A stretch of DNA of 64,000 bases from Veillonella sp. R32 (GCF_010093125.1 NZ_NMZQ01000001.1:62001-126000), one strand, 5' to 3'; shown: positions 8,571-18,285, counted from the first letter of the stretch. Numbers and translations are program-made. The notes: generated by a model from the sequence alone, not told the origin.

Positions 8571-9332
8571 TTGCAGTGGATAGAGGCGATTGGCCGTGAA
8601 GTGCTACTTTGGCTAGCCCGTTGTGGTGAAGCGGTCATTTTAATTGGACAAACAATTAAACAATTGGGACAGGCTAATTGGCGGCATGTAATATTTCAGA
8701 TGGCTCATTTGGGGGTTGATTCACTACCCATTATTAGCTTAACGTTGTTATTTGCAGGGGCCGTAATGACTTTGCAAATTACGGATATTTTGGTGCGTTA
8801 TGGCGCGCAAGGCACGGTTGGTGGCATTATGGCGATTGCTATGGGCCGTGAATTGGGGCCCGTGCTAGTAGGTGTAGTCCTTGCTGGTCGAGTGGGGGCT
8901 GCTATTACAGCGGAACTAGGGACGATGAAAGTAACAGAACAAATTGATGCCCTTAAAGTGATGGCCGTCAATCCTATTGGTTATTTAGTGGTGCCAAGAG
9001 TGATTGCCTGTATGATTATGGTGCCAATTTTAGCTTTTTATGGCGTGCTTATTGGTATTGGTGGCGGTTATGTAGTGGCTACGGCTTTTAAAGGCTTAGC
9101 GGGTATGACCTATACTGATTCCATTCAGCTTTTTGCAGTGACCAGTGATTTGACTTATGGTTTGATTAAAGCTAGTGTTTTTGGTGCTGTTATCGCTTTG
9201 GTAGGTTCTTATAAGGGCATGTACACTAAAATGGGCGCTGCTGCCGTAGGGAATGCAACGACTAGCTCGGTAGTTACTAGCATTATTTTAGTCTTTGTGT
9301 TGAATTACTTTTTATCGTTATTATTATATTAA
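8571..9332 (+). CDS. mlaE: phospholipid-transport ABC permease MlaE
   Basis: Inner-membrane permease of the MlaFED/MCE-type ABC system that moves phospholipids between inner and outer membranes. Five or six hydrophobic segments are visible, together with the conserved MlaE core: ALGRELGP-like AMGRELGPVLVGVVLAGRVG near residue 90 and AAITAELGTMKVTEQIDAL. The length of 253 residues is typical. I place the start at TTG 8571, 7 nt after AGAGGAGG (8556-8563); an upstream in-frame TTG at 8547 lies before the binding site and is rejected. mlaF and mlaD follow, so the core transporter is complete. No mlaA, mlaB or mlaC gene is present here. Confidence 0.93.
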   Translation: MQWIEAIGREVLLWLARCGEAVILIGQTIKQLGQANWRHVIFQMAHLGVDSLPIISLTLLFAGAVMTLQITDILVRYGAQGTVGGIMAIAMGRELGPVLVGVVLAGRVGAAITAELGTMKVTEQIDALKVMAVNPIGYLVVPRVIACMIMVPILAFYGVLIGIGGGYVVATAFKGLAGMTYTDSIQLFAVTSDLTYGLIKASVFGAVIALVGSYKGMYTKMGAAAVGNATTSSVVTSIILVFVLNYFLSLLLY

Positions 9333-9419
9333 GTAATAATTTTTTGCATTAAATGATATGTATTGTATTAAAAGATAATTCGTAGTATTTTGAATTAAGA
9401 AGAGTTTGAGGATAGTTTC

Positions 9420-10175
9420 ATGATTGAACTGCAAGATGTAGTGGTGGCTTACGATGATCGAGTCATTCTAGATCATGTAAATTTGAAAATAGAAGATGGC
9501 GAGACCTTGGTGGTACTTGGTGGTAGTGGTGCTGGTAAAAGTACTATTTTGCGACTCGTTATTGGACTACAACGTCCTAATAGTGGCCGAATTTTAGTTG
9601 ATGGTGTTGATGTGGTAGGCCTAGCCGAGGATGAGTTTAACCGGGTACGTGAAAAGATGGGTATGGTTTTTCAGTACTCTGCCTTGTTTGACTCTATGAC
9701 GGTAGCGGAAAATGTAGCATTTGGTTTACGGCAACACACAGAGCTAAAAAATTCCCATATTAAAGAGATTGTACAAGAAAAATTAGACTTAGTAGGTCTA
9801 CCTGATACGGCTGATTATATGCCCAATGAACTATCAGGGGGGATGAAAAAGCGAATTAGCCTGGCTAGAGCCATTGCGCTCAATCCGAGCATAATTTTAT
9901 ATGATGAACCGACGTCTGGCTTAGATCCGATTACATCGGGTACTATTAGTAAGTTAATTCGAGGTATGCAACAGCATTTTCATTGCACCTCGATTGTAGT
10001 TACTCATGACATGCAGTCCGCTTTTTATGTGGCTGACCGTATTGCCTTGTTAGATGAAGGCAAGTTTATTGAAGTTTCGAGTCCAGCGGTATTTAGACAG
10101 TCGAAGAATCCGTTGGTACAGCAATTTATACATGGCGGTGATATGCTTGAAACCGCAGATAGGGGGACGAAATAA
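9420..10175 (+). CDS. mlaF: phospholipid-transport ABC ATPase MlaF
   Basis: Cytoplasmic ATPase of the Mla complex. The 251 residues contain Walker A GGSGAGKST near residue 35, the Q-loop region MVFQYSALFDSMTV, the signature LSGGMKKRISLARA and Walker B IILYDEPTSGLDP, followed by the H-loop in VVTHDM. It starts at ATG 9420 behind GAGGAT, and its stop is immediately followed by the mlaD start, so the two are translationally coupled. The 87-bp AT-rich spacer after mlaE contains no clear terminator. It powers the MlaE permease and MlaD. Confidence 0.95.
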   Translation: MIELQDVVVAYDDRVILDHVNLKIEDGETLVVLGGSGAGKSTILRLVIGLQRPNSGRILVDGVDVVGLAEDEFNRVREKMGMVFQYSALFDSMTVAENVAFGLRQHTELKNSHIKEIVQEKLDLVGLPDTADYMPNELSGGMKKRISLARAIALNPSIILYDEPTSGLDPITSGTISKLIRGMQQHFHCTSIVVTHDMQSAFYVADRIALLDEGKFIEVSSPAVFRQSKNPLVQQFIHGGDMLETADRGTK

Positions 10176-11480
10176 ATGAAGTGGAGTACAGAGGCTAAGG
10201 TAGGCTTGTTTACCATAATTGGCCTTTGCTTATTTGCGGCATGCGTTATCTTTTTAGGTCGTTTGGAGTTATTCCAACCACCGCAAATGCATATTACAGG
10301 GGAGTTTCAGTCAGTAACAGGGCTTAAGACAGGCAATCAGATTAAATATTCGGGGGTTGCTGTAGGTCGGGTTACGGATATGGAAGTAACCTCAAAAGGC
10401 GTTGTGTTGACTATGGAAATTAAAGAAGACACTGAAATTCCTATTGATTCAGAATTTATTTTAGCAAATGATGGGATTTTAGGGGATAAATTCATCCAAA
10501 TCACACCTGGACATTCTAAAACATTCTTAAGGGATGGTGATACGGTACAGGGGGATGGGCAAAGTGACATTGATAAAACGATGCGTCAAGCTACGGTATT
10601 AATGGAAGAGGCCAATAAAACCTTAGGCTCCATTAATAATATTATTGGTGATGCGCAGACTCAGGCATCCTTACGCAATGCGTTGCGTTCGACCGAATCC
10701 ATTGCTAATAATACGGCTGAGCTTACGGCCCGTATGAATCAGATGGTAGCTGCCAATGAAGGTAATTTGAATGAAATTACCTCTAATATGGCGAACATCA
10801 CTCGGAATATGACTGATATTACCAGTCAATTAGATACGTCGTTAAATGAACTAAATGGCGATGGTCAAGCGGCCAGCGATATGCGTGCTATTTTAAGTAA
10901 TTTGAAAACGACAACAGATAGTATCAATAATATGGCTACATCTATGGAGGGGGTCGTTACTGATCCGCAAAGTAGTAAGGATATTAAAGAAACGCTGCAT
11001 AATACAGCTCAATTAACTACAAAGTTAAATCGTCTCACTGGGGGAGATGTAGATAGCAGTGATTCCGGAAAAAAGTACCCTTTTAAGGCAAGCGCCAATA
11101 TGGAGCTGTTGTATAATACAACGCGTAATAAATACAATCCTAATGCAGATTTCCGTTTGCAGTTTGGCAAGAGTATGTTCACGTTAGGAGCTACTAATAT
11201 TGGTGATGATAGTCGTTTAGAGCTTACTTATGGTAAGTATGTAGCGGATGATTTTTTGTTCCGTGGTGGTTTGTTTGATGGTGACGTAGGCGTAGGCATT
11301 GATTATGGTCTAAATGGTCCGTTTTCTATTTCAGCAGCCGTTATGGATTTAAACGATACACGCTATCGTATTCGCAGTGAAGTTCGTTTATTTGAAGACA
11401 CTTATGCAGTGGCTCAGTTTATTCGACCGTTTAGTGCTGAAAATGGTGGCAATTTCTATGGTATTCGACATGTCTTTTAA
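10176..11480 (+). CDS. mlaD: MlaD-type MCE protein fused to a C-terminal outer-membrane beta-barrel-like domain
   Basis: MCE-domain subunit of the Mla system, 434 residues against about 180 for E. coli MlaD. In order: one N-terminal membrane helix (residues 10-28, FTIIGLCLFAACVIFLG), an MCE domain (about 38-120, with GNQIKYSGVAVGRVTDMEV and ILGDKFIQI), a long helical, Asn/Thr-rich region (about 130-295) and a C-terminal ~125-residue segment of alternating amphipathic strands ending in a phenylalanine (GIRHVF). That end matches the signal of outer-membrane barrels. The architecture predicts one polypeptide spanning from inner to outer membrane. I recall a similar MlaD described in Veillonella parvula as a transenvelope bridge. 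ATG 10176 abuts the mlaF stop. Confidence 0.92.
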   Translation: MKWSTEAKVGLFTIIGLCLFAACVIFLGRLELFQPPQMHITGEFQSVTGLKTGNQIKYSGVAVGRVTDMEVTSKGVVLTMEIKEDTEIPIDSEFILANDGILGDKFIQITPGHSKTFLRDGDTVQGDGQSDIDKTMRQATVLMEEANKTLGSINNIIGDAQTQASLRNALRSTESIANNTAELTARMNQMVAANEGNLNEITSNMANITRNMTDITSQLDTSLNELNGDGQAASDMRAILSNLKTTTDSINNMATSMEGVVTDPQSSKDIKETLHNTAQLTTKLNRLTGGDVDSSDSGKKYPFKASANMELLYNTTRNKYNPNADFRLQFGKSMFTLGATNIGDDSRLELTYGKYVADDFLFRGGLFDGDVGVGIDYGLNGPFSISAAVMDLNDTRYRIRSEVRLFEDTYAVAQFIRPFSAENGGNFYGIRHVF

Positions 11481-11498
11481 TACTTGGAGGTAATAAGC

Positions 11499-12965
11499 AT
11501 GGTAAATAAAAAAGCACTTTCTTTGGCCGTTGTAGTAGCTTTATCAGCTACTAGCGTATGGGCCGCTGACACAACAACTGATAGTAAACTTACAAAATAT
11601 CAACAAGCCGCGTTAGTTACAACACAGCAAACGGTAGCCAACAAAATTGCCACGGATGAAGTAATTGGTGATAAAGTATCCTTAACATTACCACATACGG
11701 TGGAATTAGCTTTGAATAATAATCGTGATGTACGTCAAGCTGGTTGGGCTTATGAAGCAGCTAAAGCACAGGTTAGTGTGGCCGCAGCGGCTAAAAACCC
11801 AACAATAAGTTATGGTTATAGCGGTGGCCGCGGTAGTTCACAAACTCAAACGGGCGGCACAGTAATTGGTGACTCAGCTAGCAATACCTTTACCTTAGCA
11901 GTACCAATTTATACAGGTGGTAAAGCGGAAGCAGCTATTGATGCAGCTCGTTATTCCCGAGAAGGTTATAGTGCTGCGTTAGAAGCTGAGCGTCAAACTG
12001 CAAAATTAACAGCGGCTACGAATTACTTCACGCTCATTCAGGCTCGTAATAAAGTGGATATTGCTGAACAATCCGTTAAAGATTATGATGGTCATTTAAC
12101 GAATGTAAATCAACAATACAATGTAGGGATTGTAGCTAAGTCGGATGTATTAGCATCGCAGACTTCGTTAGCGAATGCCCAAACTTCTTTAGTAGAAGCT
12201 AAAAATGCAGCTGATTTAGCAGAAGCAACTTTAAATAACTCCATTGGTTTACCTGTTAATACTAGTGTAGAAACGGCTGATAGTAGCCTTGGCTATACCC
12301 CTTATAATGTAAGCCTACAGGAAGCACAGGCTTATGCAATGCTTCATCGTGCTGAATTAGTACAGAATACTATGGCTGTAAAATCGTATGAGGAACAAAT
12401 TAAATCTGCTAAAGCTGGTTATTTACCAACCTTAAGCGCTACGGCAAAGCAAGCTTGGTCTGGCAGTGACTGGGGCGGTACTGATAATGATAACTGGACA
12501 ATTAGGGCGTCTGTATCCTGGAGTTTATGGGATGGTGGCGCTACTAGTGAAGGAATTAAAGTAGCTGAAGCTAATTTAGAAAAAGCTAAAGAAGCAAACT
12601 ACCAGGCTATGGACAGCATTAATTTAGCAGTTCGCAAAGCGTATTTAAATATGAAATCTGCTGAACAAACGATTCAAAGTACTAAAGTGGCGGTAGAACA
12701 AGGTCAAGAAAACTTCCGTATTGCTTCCTTACGCTATCGTGCTGGTGTAGGCACTAACCTTGATGTACTCGATGCTGAAACTGAATTAGAAACAGCTCGT
12801 AATAATTATGTAGATGCTTTATTTAATTACAATATTGCCGTTGCTTCCTTAGAAACGGCTATGGGGGTACCTTTGGAAACCCCAGTAGGTGGTGCGGAAG
12901 CGTTAGTTAATGAGGCTAAGGCAAGTCAAACATTGTCAACGTTAGTAGCTGGGGCTAGTAAATAA
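11499..12965 (+). CDS. tolC: TolC-family outer-membrane efflux protein
   Basis: Outer-membrane channel component of export systems. It has a signal peptide (ALSLAVVVALSATSVWAA, cleavage before DTTT) and two OEP repeats rich in long helices, for example LTLPHTVELALNNNRDVRQA near residue 55 and VAEANLEKAKEANYQAMDSI near residue 355, and the motif YRAGVGTNLDVLDAETEL near residue 415 that is typical of TolC proteins. It has 488 residues, about the E. coli length. The start is ATG 11499, 6 nt after TTGGAGGT; an in-frame TTG at 11486 lies within the ribosome site. It follows mlaD by 18 bp, so it is likely in the same operon. No inner-membrane pump partner is adjacent, so its partner must be encoded elsewhere. 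Confidence 0.93.
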   Translation: MVNKKALSLAVVVALSATSVWAADTTTDSKLTKYQQAALVTTQQTVANKIATDEVIGDKVSLTLPHTVELALNNNRDVRQAGWAYEAAKAQVSVAAAAKNPTISYGYSGGRGSSQTQTGGTVIGDSASNTFTLAVPIYTGGKAEAAIDAARYSREGYSAALEAERQTAKLTAATNYFTLIQARNKVDIAEQSVKDYDGHLTNVNQQYNVGIVAKSDVLASQTSLANAQTSLVEAKNAADLAEATLNNSIGLPVNTSVETADSSLGYTPYNVSLQEAQAYAMLHRAELVQNTMAVKSYEEQIKSAKAGYLPTLSATAKQAWSGSDWGGTDNDNWTIRASVSWSLWDGGATSEGIKVAEANLEKAKEANYQAMDSINLAVRKAYLNMKSAEQTIQSTKVAVEQGQENFRIASLRYRAGVGTNLDVLDAETELETARNNYVDALFNYNIAVASLETAMGVPLETPVGGAEALVNEAKASQTLSTLVAGASK

Positions 12966-13026
12966 AGATAGGTTTCAAGTGACAATTGCTGTATAATAAT
13001 ATTGAAAAATCAGGATTTATAAAGTG

Positions 13027-13052
13027 TCAAGAGCCGGAGGCGAGGCTTTTGA
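13027..13052 (+). other. hairpin in the tamB leader
   Basis: TCAAGAGCC (13027-13035) pairs with GGCTTTTGA (13044-13052) with one G-U pair. It lies downstream of a TATAAT at 12992-12997 and upstream of the tamB start, and has no proper U-run behind it, so it may be a leader structure or a weak attenuator. Confidence 0.4.
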
Positions 13053-13098
13053 TGTAGACTATATTTACTTTGAGTGGACTATGTGCGAGGAGTTGTAA

Positions 13099-16000
13099 AT
13101 GAAAAAGGGACAGCGTAAGTGGCTGGCTGCAGCAGTAGCGTTAGCTGTAGCCTTTGGCGGCGCCCAACTATTGCGACCTGTAGGGGAACAAATAGTAGGA
13201 CCTATCGTACAAGAACAATTAAATACAGCAATTAATGGTACGGCTTCCTATAAGAGTTTCAAAATAGGTTGGGATGGCACCGTTCATATTGACGATTTGC
13301 AGATTAAGGATCAGCATGGTGCGTTAGTTGCCGATGTGCCTAATACAGAAGTGTCATTAGACATATTAGAAGCAGCTAAATTACCATTTACAGAATCGTC
13401 AGCGTTGCGTTTGATTCATTCGGTGACATTAACGGACCCTACGGTGTATGCCGTAGAAACCTCTGAGAATACATGGAATGTAACTTCCTTAGTCAAGAAG
13501 AGTGATAGCGATAAGCCTATGGAGTTTCGTGGCAATATTATTTTGAATAATGGGATTGCTAAATTAGCGTGGCTCAATGGGCGTAAAACTTCAGTTGATG
13601 CGATTAATGGGGCTGTTAAACTAGGAGAGTATCCTGTTATTGATGGGGCTTTATCGGCTAATGTGGATGCCCAGCCAATTACAGTTAAAGGTTCGTATAC
13701 TAATGATGAGTCAGCTGACTTTTCCTTATTTATAAAATCGCCATCCCTTACGTTGAATTATATTAATGACTTAATTCCTAAGGACGTAAGTGCACAGATT
13801 TTAGGGGGCACGGTTGAAAATGTGGCGTTAACCATTAATCGTAAAGAAGGTGCTATGACCTATGAAGGCGGTCTTGATCTTAAGAATATGGCCGTAGATT
13901 ATAGTAATTCCGATATAGGGACTACGCCGTATGAACTTCGACAAGGAGCCGGTCATGTTAACTTTGATGGCACTACGATTACTGTTACGGATGGCCGTGT
14001 AGCTATTAATGGGCAGCAATTTTTTGCTCATGGTAATGTAGATGTGGCGGACTTAGATGCGCCAGCACTTAATTTAACCTTGCGTGGTCAAGCCGTTCAA
14101 ATCGAAGCCTTGCTAGATAAAGGCGTTACAGGCTCTGTTGATGCGGTGGCCCATGTGTATGGCACGTTTACAGACCCTATTGTGAACGCTACGGTGGAAG
14201 CTAATAATGTCAATTATGAAGGTTATGTACTACAAAAAGGGATTGCCACGCTGGCGTATAGCAAGGATGTGCTAGACATATCTGATGTAGAGTTGGCTCT
14301 AAATGGTGGCGAAGCGAATGGTCGTGGCCAATTCAATTTGAAATCGCAAGACTATGAATTATCGCTGGAAGGCAGTCATATTCCATTGGGCATTATAGGA
14401 CAAGCCATCGGTGAACCCCTTCATGGTACTGTCCGCGGTAAAGCCTATGTAAAAGGCAATGTAGTATCGTCGGCACCTACGGTATCTGCTACCTTTGAAG
14501 GACAAGGGATTGGCTATGAATCCATTGCTACCGATACTTTATCAGGCCAGATTGATGGCGCTGATGGTCAATATCGTATTAACTATTTAAATGGCACTAT
14601 AGGTGAGGGGTCCTTTACAGCCTACGGCACAGCGACGACTGATAGTTTAGACTTACAATTTAATGCTAAGGACGTGCCGCTAGCTATGTTTAGTGAGTAT
14701 GTCAACCAACCTATGGAGGGGACAGGCACTATTACGGGGACTGTTGAAGGCAGTTTCAATAATCCGACAGTAGCGGCTAAAATTGCTTCTGACGGCGGTC
14801 GTATAGCAGGTGTTCGCTTTGACAATGCGTATGCGGATATTGCGATGAATAATAAATTGGTAACTATTACCAATGGATTTGTGCAAGATGGTCATGGTTA
14901 CTACAATGTGGCTGGTACGGCTGATTTAGGGGCTTCGCAAGCCTTAGATTTACAAGCTAGTGCTTATACAGTCCGTATTGAAAATGTAGCACAAAGTTTT
15001 GTGCCTGATTTGCCAATCACTGGTTGGCTTAATTTGCGAACTGAGATTAAAGGTACTTTGGCAAATCCGCAGGTTCGTGGTTTTGTTCACGCTTGGGATG
15101 GCTCTGTGAAGGGGAAACTTTTCAGTGATGTGCGCTTTGCCTTCCGCTATGGGGATAATGCTTTTGGAATACGCGATTTAGTGGCCCAAGCTTATGGAGC
15201 GACCTTCCATGGTCATGGTATATATAAAGATGGGAATCTTAATTTTAGTTTCTTAGGCGATACTATTTATCTTCGCCCTTGGCTCAAAGAGTATGCGGAA
15301 GTCGATGGTTACATGACGATTGAAGGAACGCTTACAGGTACGTTGGATAAGCCGGTGGTACAGGGCACCTTAGGGTCTAGTGAAATTGGCATTAATGGAA
15401 TGACCTTGCGTAATGTATCCGGTGGTATTTATGCGGACCCAACGGTCGTTCATTTGGATAAGGTATCCTTTGAAGAAGGGGAACAAGGTAAATTCCTCAT
15501 TGATGGTGGTATGTCCTTAGATGGAAGCCAACGATTATTTGGCTATGCTACTATGGAAAATGGCGAATTGTCCAATTTCTTACGACTAGCTAATATTGAT
15601 GTACCTAATACCAGTGGTTTCATTAACGGCCGTCTTGATTTAGGCGGCAATCTTAAAAACCCTGACATGACTTTGACCGGTACTATTGATGATATCGTTG
15701 TAGGTGGTAATCCTTGGGGCACGGCTAATTTAGAAGTAACCTTACAAGATAAAAAAGTGACCATAAAAAAAGGTGAACTACCTATTGGTTCTGGCATGCT
15801 AGCGGCGGTAGGTACGGCTGACTTAAATGGAGATAGTGATATTCAGATTGCAGCTAATAATGTAGCTATTGAATCACTATTACCTTTGATGAAACAGCCT
15901 GTTGCCGCTTCTGGGAATATCCATTTTATAGCGAATGTAACGGGTAAAACCTTAAATCCTCATGTAGAATTATCGGCTGAGTTGGCCGGTGCTAGCTATA

Positions 16001-17409
16001 ATGGGGTTGGCCTTGACCGTGTATACGCCATGGCGACTATGGAAGATAAGGTCATCCATTTGCAACAATTAGTGGGGCAACGGGGTGAATATAAGGCAAA
16101 ACTCCGTGGTACAGTGCCATTAGCGGCCTTCTATACATCAGGTTATTTACCACCAGGTGATACATCAGCTATGGATTTAACCCTTGATGTGAATGAGGCT
16201 GATTTGGCTGTATTACCGCTCATGTTCCCAGCTATTACTGAAGGGGTGGGCCCATTAAAAGGGGTACTCCATATTACTGGGAATTATGATCAACCTTTAG
16301 TAAATGGCACGATTAGTGTAGATAATGGTTTGATTCATTTTGATGGTGTAAAAAAAGATTTAACTGATGTGTCGGCACAATTAATTTTCAAAAATCAGAA
16401 AGCTGAATTAATTGGTGGCGCTACTATGGGTAAGGGCAATGCTGGTTTATCTGGCGAATTGAGCTGGCAAGGTACTAGCTTGACGAATTATGCAGGTGTT
16501 ATTCAATTAAATAATTTAGAAGTAGAACACGAATACTTTACAGGGCCATTAAATGGTGAAGTTGGTATTATGTTGAAAGAGGGATTACCTACGGTAGTAG
16601 GACACCTAGATTTAGAAAAAGATACCTTGATGATTCCATTATCCTTTGCTACGACTGAGGGGGGCGACCCTATTGGTTTGGACTTTACCGTTAATGTAGG
16701 TAAAAAAGTTCGCTTATATAGTGGTGGTTTATATGACTTCACTCTTGGTGGTGGCGCTCATATTGGTGGTACTACGGCGTTCCCTCATGTGGAAGGGGAA
16801 TTCCATGTTGAGGAAGGTACTTTAAAATACTTGAATAATAGCTTTAAGATTACTGAAGGTAAAGCGGATTTCATGCAAGGCTCGTTCTTACCATTATTGC
16901 ATGTAAAAGCTGAGTCGCGTGTTCGTTCCTATCGTGTTTATATGGAAGTAGAGGGTTCGGTTGAACAAATGGATTTACGATTGACCTCTGATCCGCATTT
17001 AGAGGAACGTCAAATCGTGTCCTTACTTACCTTCGGCTATAGTTCCGGCAATGACAGCAGTGTATCTTCAGATGATGCTAATGCTTTGTTAGCGGCTGGG
17101 GTACGTTCCGCATTGATGGGCTATATTGAAGGGCCGTTAAAAGACACCTTTGGGCTTGATTTAATCAATATAACAACTGGTTCTATTGACCCTAATGAAC
17201 CTATCAATAGTGAAACGAACAGTTATTATAATATTGAAATTGGCAAGTATTTATTGCCAAACTTAATGGTAACTTATAGCCAAGGGCTTAATAATGATTT
17301 ACAGTCCTATGGTATTTTGTATGATATTAATAATAATTTTAGTATCAATGGTTGGATGAATAGTAATGACCATTCGTACATTGGTGGTCAGTGGACCTAC
17401 GAATTTTAA
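13099..17409 (+). CDS. tamB: translocation and assembly module protein TamB
   Basis: Very long AsmA-like/TamB protein (1436 residues) predicted to span the periplasm as a beta-helical groove, anchored by an N-terminal membrane helix (residues 9-22, WLAAAVALAVAFGG). Most of the protein is repeated short beta segments. The conserved C-terminal TamB (DUF490) region covers roughly the last 350 residues and includes EGSVEQMDLRLTSDPHLEER and IVSLLTFGYSSG. In diderm bacteria, TamB-family proteins work with BamA-family proteins in outer-membrane protein assembly and have been implicated in lipid transport. Its position between mlaEFD-tolC and bamA fits both. It starts at ATG 13099 after GAGGAG, with a possible own promoter near 12992. 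The sigma-factor gene begins 19 bp after its stop. Confidence 0.93.
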   Translation: MKKGQRKWLAAAVALAVAFGGAQLLRPVGEQIVGPIVQEQLNTAINGTASYKSFKIGWDGTVHIDDLQIKDQHGALVADVPNTEVSLDILEAAKLPFTESSALRLIHSVTLTDPTVYAVETSENTWNVTSLVKKSDSDKPMEFRGNIILNNGIAKLAWLNGRKTSVDAINGAVKLGEYPVIDGALSANVDAQPITVKGSYTNDESADFSLFIKSPSLTLNYINDLIPKDVSAQILGGTVENVALTINRKEGAMTYEGGLDLKNMAVDYSNSDIGTTPYELRQGAGHVNFDGTTITVTDGRVAINGQQFFAHGNVDVADLDAPALNLTLRGQAVQIEALLDKGVTGSVDAVAHVYGTFTDPIVNATVEANNVNYEGYVLQKGIATLAYSKDVLDISDVELALNGGEANGRGQFNLKSQDYELSLEGSHIPLGIIGQAIGEPLHGTVRGKAYVKGNVVSSAPTVSATFEGQGIGYESIATDTLSGQIDGADGQYRINYLNGTIGEGSFTAYGTATTDSLDLQFNAKDVPLAMFSEYVNQPMEGTGTITGTVEGSFNNPTVAAKIASDGGRIAGVRFDNAYADIAMNNKLVTITNGFVQDGHGYYNVAGTADLGASQALDLQASAYTVRIENVAQSFVPDLPITGWLNLRTEIKGTLANPQVRGFVHAWDGSVKGKLFSDVRFAFRYGDNAFGIRDLVAQAYGATFHGHGIYKDGNLNFSFLGDTIYLRPWLKEYAEVDGYMTIEGTLTGTLDKPVVQGTLGSSEIGINGMTLRNVSGGIYADPTVVHLDKVSFEEGEQGKFLIDGGMSLDGSQRLFGYATMENGELSNFLRLANIDVPNTSGFINGRLDLGGNLKNPDMTLTGTIDDIVVGGNPWGTANLEVTLQDKKVTIKKGELPIGSGMLAAVGTADLNGDSDIQIAANNVAIESLLPLMKQPVAASGNIHFIANVTGKTLNPHVELSAELAGASYNGVGLDRVYAMATMEDKVIHLQQLVGQRGEYKAKLRGTVPLAAFYTSGYLPPGDTSAMDLTLDVNEADLAVLPLMFPAITEGVGPLKGVLHITGNYDQPLVNGTISVDNGLIHFDGVKKDLTDVSAQLIFKNQKAELIGGATMGKGNAGLSGELSWQGTSLTNYAGVIQLNNLEVEHEYFTGPLNGEVGIMLKEGLPTVVGHLDLEKDTLMIPLSFATTEGGDPIGLDFTVNVGKKVRLYSGGLYDFTLGGGAHIGGTTAFPHVEGEFHVEEGTLKYLNNSFKITEGKADFMQGSFLPLLHVKAESRVRSYRVYMEVEGSVEQMDLRLTSDPHLEERQIVSLLTFGYSSGNDSSVSSDDANALLAAGVRSALMGYIEGPLKDTFGLDLINITTGSIDPNEPINSETNSYYNIEIGKYLLPNLMVTYSQGLNNDLQSYGILYDINNNFSINGWMNSNDHSYIGGQWTYEF

Positions 17410-17428
17410 ATGAGGAAGGAGGGTCGTT

Positions 17429-18061
17429 ATGTTTACGTCATATTTGGCAGAACTGGAAAAAATTAAATTGTTAACGCCAGAAGAAGAGCGCGCTTTATGG
17501 CAAGCGTATCGAGAGAATGATGATGAAACGGCACGAACGGCCCTCATTGAACATTATCAACCCTTGGTATTTCGTGAAGCGATGGCCTATCGGCAAGTTG
17601 TGGCGGATGTAATGGATTGTGTTCAAGAAGGTACTGTAGGCTTGATTGAAGCGGTGGAACGCTTTGACTATACTAAAGGTGTTGCCTTTTCTTTGTACGC
17701 AGTGCATCGCGTGCGTGGTCGCATACTTGATTATTTGCGTAAAGAGGGCAAGGGTGGTACCGTTTTAAGTGCACCCAATGAGGAGGATGAATATTGGTGG
17801 GAACAACTGCCTGATGAAGGTCCTTCCATTGAAATGGCCGTAGAGTCTAAAGCGTTTCAACAAGTGGTTGTTGATGCTCTAGAACGTTTGCCTGGCAATG
17901 AACGACATGTGATGGAACAAGTGTATTTAGCGGATCGTTCTATTGCCTCAGTAGCTGGTGAATTAGCTACGAGTAATAGCTATATTCATCGCTTGCATCG
18001 CCAGGGGATTAAACGCTTGCGCGGTATGCTGAGTCGTACGCGGAAAATTTGGAATGAATAA
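17429..18061 (+). CDS. sigma-70-family RNA polymerase sigma factor embedded in the outer-membrane cluster
   Basis: A 210-residue sigma factor. Region 2 is clear: MDCVQEGTVGLIEAVERFDYTKG then VAFSLYAVHRVRGRILDYLRK near residues 68-105, including the -10 recognition and melting helix. Region 4 with a helix-turn-helix is at the C-terminus (ALERLPGNERHVMEQVY then SVAGELATSNSYIHRLHRQG). Region 3 is short and region 1.1 is absent, so it is an alternative factor closer to the FliA/WhiG/SigB group than to the housekeeping one. The start ATG 17429 follows AAGGAGGG. It is only 19 bp behind tamB and ends in a terminator, so it is probably expressed with the tamB operon. What it controls is unknown; outer-membrane genes are a reasonable guess from position. 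Confidence 0.88.
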   Translation: MFTSYLAELEKIKLLTPEEERALWQAYRENDDETARTALIEHYQPLVFREAMAYRQVVADVMDCVQEGTVGLIEAVERFDYTKGVAFSLYAVHRVRGRILDYLRKEGKGGTVLSAPNEEDEYWWEQLPDEGPSIEMAVESKAFQQVVVDALERLPGNERHVMEQVYLADRSIASVAGELATSNSYIHRLHRQGIKRLRGMLSRTRKIWNE

Positions 18062-18066
18062 TAAGA

Positions 18067-18108
18067 AGAACTGCTCTAAGAGATGGCTCATAGAGTGGTT
18101 CTTTTTTT
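18067..18108 (+). terminator. intrinsic terminator after the sigma factor gene
   Basis: AGAACTGCTCTA (18067-18078) pairs with TAGAGTGGTTCT (18091-18102) over 12 bp, with two G-U pairs, and a run of seven T closes it. Confidence 0.85.
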
Positions 18109-18199
18109 GATTAAAAACGGCTGAAAAGCTAAACTTTTAAAAAAATATTATAAACTAACCGTGAAGTTGCAAGGAATTCTTAATAAAATGTCGTATCTG

Positions 18200-18208
18200 T
18201 GCTATAAT
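18200..18208 (+). promoter_or_regulatory. extended -10 promoter upstream of the single-pass membrane protein gene
   Basis: TGCTATAAT at 18200-18208 is a consensus extended -10. A poor TTAATA sits 17 bp upstream at 18180-18185. It lies between the sigma-factor terminator and the next gene. Confidence 0.55.
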
Positions 18209-18285
18209 AAAACAGATTAATGTGATATAAGTAGTTCACAAAATCATCCTTTCTTACGAATATGTAAGTATGAAAGGAGGCCGTT

